Shown here: piece after piece, positions 62,803 through 64,000 of the stretch
Numbering within the stretch: position 1 is the first letter of the stretch
How the letters are laid out: each line of letters begins with the position of its first letter
From: Scylla paramamosain
Lineage: Eukaryota > Arthropoda > Malacostraca > Decapoda > Portunidae
NCBI RefSeq assembly: GCF_035594125.1
Contig: NC_087166.1
Span: 20,251,266-20,315,265 of the forward strand
Length of the DNA: 64,000 nt
Direction: 5' to 3'
Made by a program: the position numbers and the translations under genes
Notes under the pieces: model-generated
Told to the model about the DNA's origin: nothing
The model's database searches: none
The model's input: the letters and a program-made list of their open reading frames with translations, nothing else

Positions 62803-63049
62803 ATACTGGTAACTGGACAAATAAAAATTTTAATGACAGTTTTATTTATATCTATTTTTTTTTCCATACATATTTCTGTTCACGTTACAAACATTATCTT
62901 TTAATGATTTAAGATTCCAATGTTACCCCATCCTGTCTGTCACTCGGGGTGAAACGCCCACCATTCTGGTACACCGTAGGTGTTGAAGGATATAGGTTAT
63001 GAGGTTCATGTTCCTGTGAAGGAAAAGAATGTTTATAATCCTACCTTTA

Positions 63050-63422
<373 letters not shown>

Positions 63423-63432
63423 GTCGTGCCTT

Positions 63433-63618
63433 TCAATTATATTTTTTTCTTGCAAAAAATTCCACAATGAAGAACATAGCAGCAGTAGCGAAGCCGATGC
63501 ACAGGATGACAAACAGGCCCTGCAGGTGTTCCATAGTGAGAGAGATTGTCTCTTCCGAAGAATCCTCAACCTCGCTCTTCTCTGTTTCACTTGGAGAACC
63601 TGAGTCTTCTCTCTTATA
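63433..63618 (-). CDS. Terminal exon of a probable ionotropic receptor (partial gene)
   Basis: On the minus strand tctctcgttttcag is a good splice acceptor. Behind it 61 codons are open to TGA at 63435-63433. The peptide starts with an acidic Ser/Glu-rich linker ([19 protein letters not shown]), then [18 protein letters not shown] and a hydrophobic helix ending [13 protein letters not shown]. In ionotropic glutamate-type receptors the last transmembrane helix follows a [ST]LxxxQGxFxxL motif and ends with a short cytoplasmic tail. The fit is good and suits the chemosensory IR subfamily of crustaceans. Upstream exons would lie beyond the window. A TA array begins 12 bp after the stop, so the 3' UTR must contain it or be very short. 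Confidence 0.6.
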   Translation of the reverse strand, partial: YKREDSGSPSETEKSEVEDSSEETISLTMEHLQGLFVILCIGFATAAMFFIVEFFARKKYN

Positions 63619-63888
63619 CTGAAAACGAGAGAGAGAGAGCTGTTATGGGAAATCTGAACATAATTTCATATTGCTGGGTGTGTCTTGTAAATACATATCA
63701 AAATATGATTAAATGATTAAATTACATGATATTATGTAATGTATATTGTTACGCACAGTGCCTTGTTTACTGCAATAGCAAAACAAAGGCAAAGGAGAGA
63801 GATAATGAAGAATAGAAAGAGACAAGGGAGTGCTAGGTACACAAAATGTAGTGCGCAGATTTGTATAGTCTATTTTCTTGAAAAGCCT
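63619..63888. other. Probable intron upstream (minus strand) of receptor exon
   Basis: No coding signal. AG-rich just beyond the splice acceptor (63626-63639). It continues as AT-rich sequence into the final (TA)n array. Confidence 0.4.

Positions 63889-64000
<112 letters not shown>

Overview
The window looks like a transposon graveyard from an arthropod nuclear genome, most likely a decapod crustacean. I infer this from very long (TA)n, (CT)n and (GA)n arrays, several CR1/Jockey-type non-LTR retrotransposons, Ty3/Gypsy elements, a hAT element and a Polinton/Maverick in 64 kb. No operons, rRNA genes, tRNA genes or CRISPR arrays are visible. The only convincing host sequence is one terminal exon of a probable ionotropic (chemosensory-type) receptor near the right edge, on the minus strand.

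Layout. 1-2.1 kb: non-coding DNA and two (AT)n arrays. 2.1-2.9 kb: a deleted copy of non-LTR family C, cut by a hAT element (2.9-5.6 kb) with a decayed BED-finger transposase. 5.6-6.1 kb: a composite (CT)n minisatellite. 6.1-10.2 kb: a nearly complete CR1-like element (family A) with an SGNH-domain ORF1 and an EN-RT ORF2. 10.3-17.2 kb: a decayed family B element split by a young Ty3/Gypsy element of CsRn1 type (11.25-16.28 kb; 99% identical LTRs, 4-bp target duplication). 17.9-21.9 kb: a minus-strand Gypsy pol with an LTR downstream and an inverted LTR piece upstream.

22.0-36.0 kb: a Polinton/Maverick (adintovirus-like) element, all genes on the plus strand between inverted repeats. Order: virion-protein paralog 1, protein-primed DNA polymerase B, packaging ATPase, integrase, a small conserved protein, a macro-domain-like protein, virion-protein paralog 2, a small basic protein, major capsid protein, adenain-like protease, and a Gln/Pro-rich acidic-tailed protein. 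Most are broken by stops and frameshifts. The ATPase frame is open.

36.3-41.2 kb: a Jockey-type element whose endonuclease ORF is split by a nearly full-length family C element. 41.2-44.0 kb: minus-strand family B and A fragments separated by (AG)n and (CT)n. 44.4-46.1 kb: tandem and inverted LTR-like blocks with a tRNA-complementary primer site. 49.4-52.1 kb: a minus-strand Gypsy with SCAN-like Gag. 52.1-58.4 kb: a minus-strand Gypsy/errantivirus-like provirus with gag, pol and an envelope remnant. 59.6-63.4 kb: a third family C copy between huge (TA)n arrays. 63.43-63.62 kb: the receptor exon.

The strongest candidates for novelty are the Polinton, with its extra macro-domain-like gene, duplicated virion-protein gene and odd terminal structure, and the envelope-bearing Gypsy. 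All product assignments come from reading translations by eye. No database search was run.
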